A program made the position numbers and the translations under genes. This document shows positions 5,948 to 6,134 of a stretch of 6,134 nucleotides of DNA, one piece after another (the stretch's first letter is position 1; the number at the start of each line of letters is the position of its first letter). The stretch lies in NCBI GenBank assembly GCA_964477445.1, contig CAYZED010000044.1:1-6134 (forward strand), given 5' to 3'. The DNA comes from CAYZED01 sp964477445 (GTDB lineage Bacteria > Bacillota > Clostridia > Lutisporales > Lutisporaceae). The notes under the pieces are model-generated. The model worked only from the letters and a program-made list of their open reading frames with translations, had not been told where the DNA came from and made no database searches.

Positions 5948-6122
5948 GATTTTGTTCTTTCTCAATCAGTGCAATTGCAACCTTAAGTGCGGCAATTCGC
6001 CGTTCAAGAAGGGTCTTCTGTGACTTGCCCAGCTTTGCAGCATCAATCTGCTCACACTTTTGGAGTGTGGACAACAAGGCACGATGTGCTTCGCTCAACT
6101 CTTCGACTGTAAAGTTTTGCAT
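5937..6122 (-). CDS. Small helical protein of unknown function (61 aa)
   Basis: Function not recognised. The ATG at 6122-6120 is preferred because GGAGG (6130-6134) lies 7 nt upstream. A TTG two codons earlier would leave only 1 nt after that box. The protein begins MQNFTVEELSEAHRALLSTL and is rich in Ala, Leu, Lys and Glu, with no signal peptide or membrane segment. It is probably two amphipathic helices separated around residues 26-33. The single cysteine (residue 23) is not part of a metal motif. GC content over the gene is about 45 %, visibly higher than the AT-rich regulator and gap downstream, so it may have a different origin. Similar small Ala/Leu-rich proteins occur in Firmicute conjugative elements, but I cannot tie this one to a named family. 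It ends in the hairpin at 5922-5947. Confidence 0.75.
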   Translation of the reverse strand: MQNFTVEELSEAHRALLSTLQKCEQIDAAKLGKSQKTLLERRIAALKVAIALIEKEQNQKE

Positions 6123-6129
6123 ATTCAAA

Positions 6130-6134
6130 CCTCC
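6130..6134 (-). promoter_or_regulatory. Ribosome binding site deciding the start of the 61-aa gene
   Basis: GGAGG on the minus strand, 7 nt before the ATG at 6122-6120, sets this start over the TTG at 6128-6126. The box touches the window edge, so any promoter lies outside. Confidence 0.7.

Noticed and set aside
1..6134. CRISPR array, tRNA, rRNA or insertion sequence
   Set aside because: No regularly spaced repeats, no cloverleaf or rRNA segments and no transposase frame were seen on either strand.

Overview
The window is AT-rich DNA with strong AGGAGG-type ribosome binding sites and compact operons. This fits a low-GC Firmicute (Clostridia-like); genus cannot be judged. Every convincing gene lies on the minus strand, so transcription runs from the right edge to the left. 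The mix of a restriction-modification cassette, a drug-sensing type regulator, a small orphan gene of higher GC and gene debris suggests an accessory or mobile region, but no integrase, transposase or att site is visible.

Right edge to centre: a 61-aa helical protein of unknown function (5937-6122) ends in an AT-rich terminator hairpin. It is followed by a MerR-family regulator with a TipAS-type ligand domain (5094-5849). That gene has its own promoter with a 19-nt spacer, as expected for MerR autoregulation, and a strong internal ribosome binding site that should also give a short, ligand-domain-only form. Positions 4452-5093 are a roughly 640-base stretch without an intact gene. It holds a truncated XRE/Cro-type repressor remnant (4536-4700), stop-riddled sequence, two small palindromes and the probable hsd promoter.

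Left two thirds: a type I modification operon. The first gene (2031-4451, 806 aa) is an in-frame fusion of a complete-looking ADP-ribosylglycohydrolase (DraG/ARH type, residues about 1-262) to a complete HsdM with catalytic motif NPPF. The second (533-2038, 501 aa) is a separate, diverged HsdM with motif NPPY. The third, cut by the left edge, is the specificity subunit HsdS (1-540). The genes overlap by 8 nt at both junctions.

The NPPF/NPPY pair matches the described M1M2S type I systems, in which one M subunit makes N6-methyladenine and the other N4-methylcytosine. On that reading the products form an asymmetric M1-M2-S methyltransferase carrying an ADP-ribose hydrolase on one arm. No hsdR is present in the window; it may lie beyond position 1. 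The ADP-ribosylhydrolase fusion on a heterodimeric type I methyltransferase is the most novel element here.
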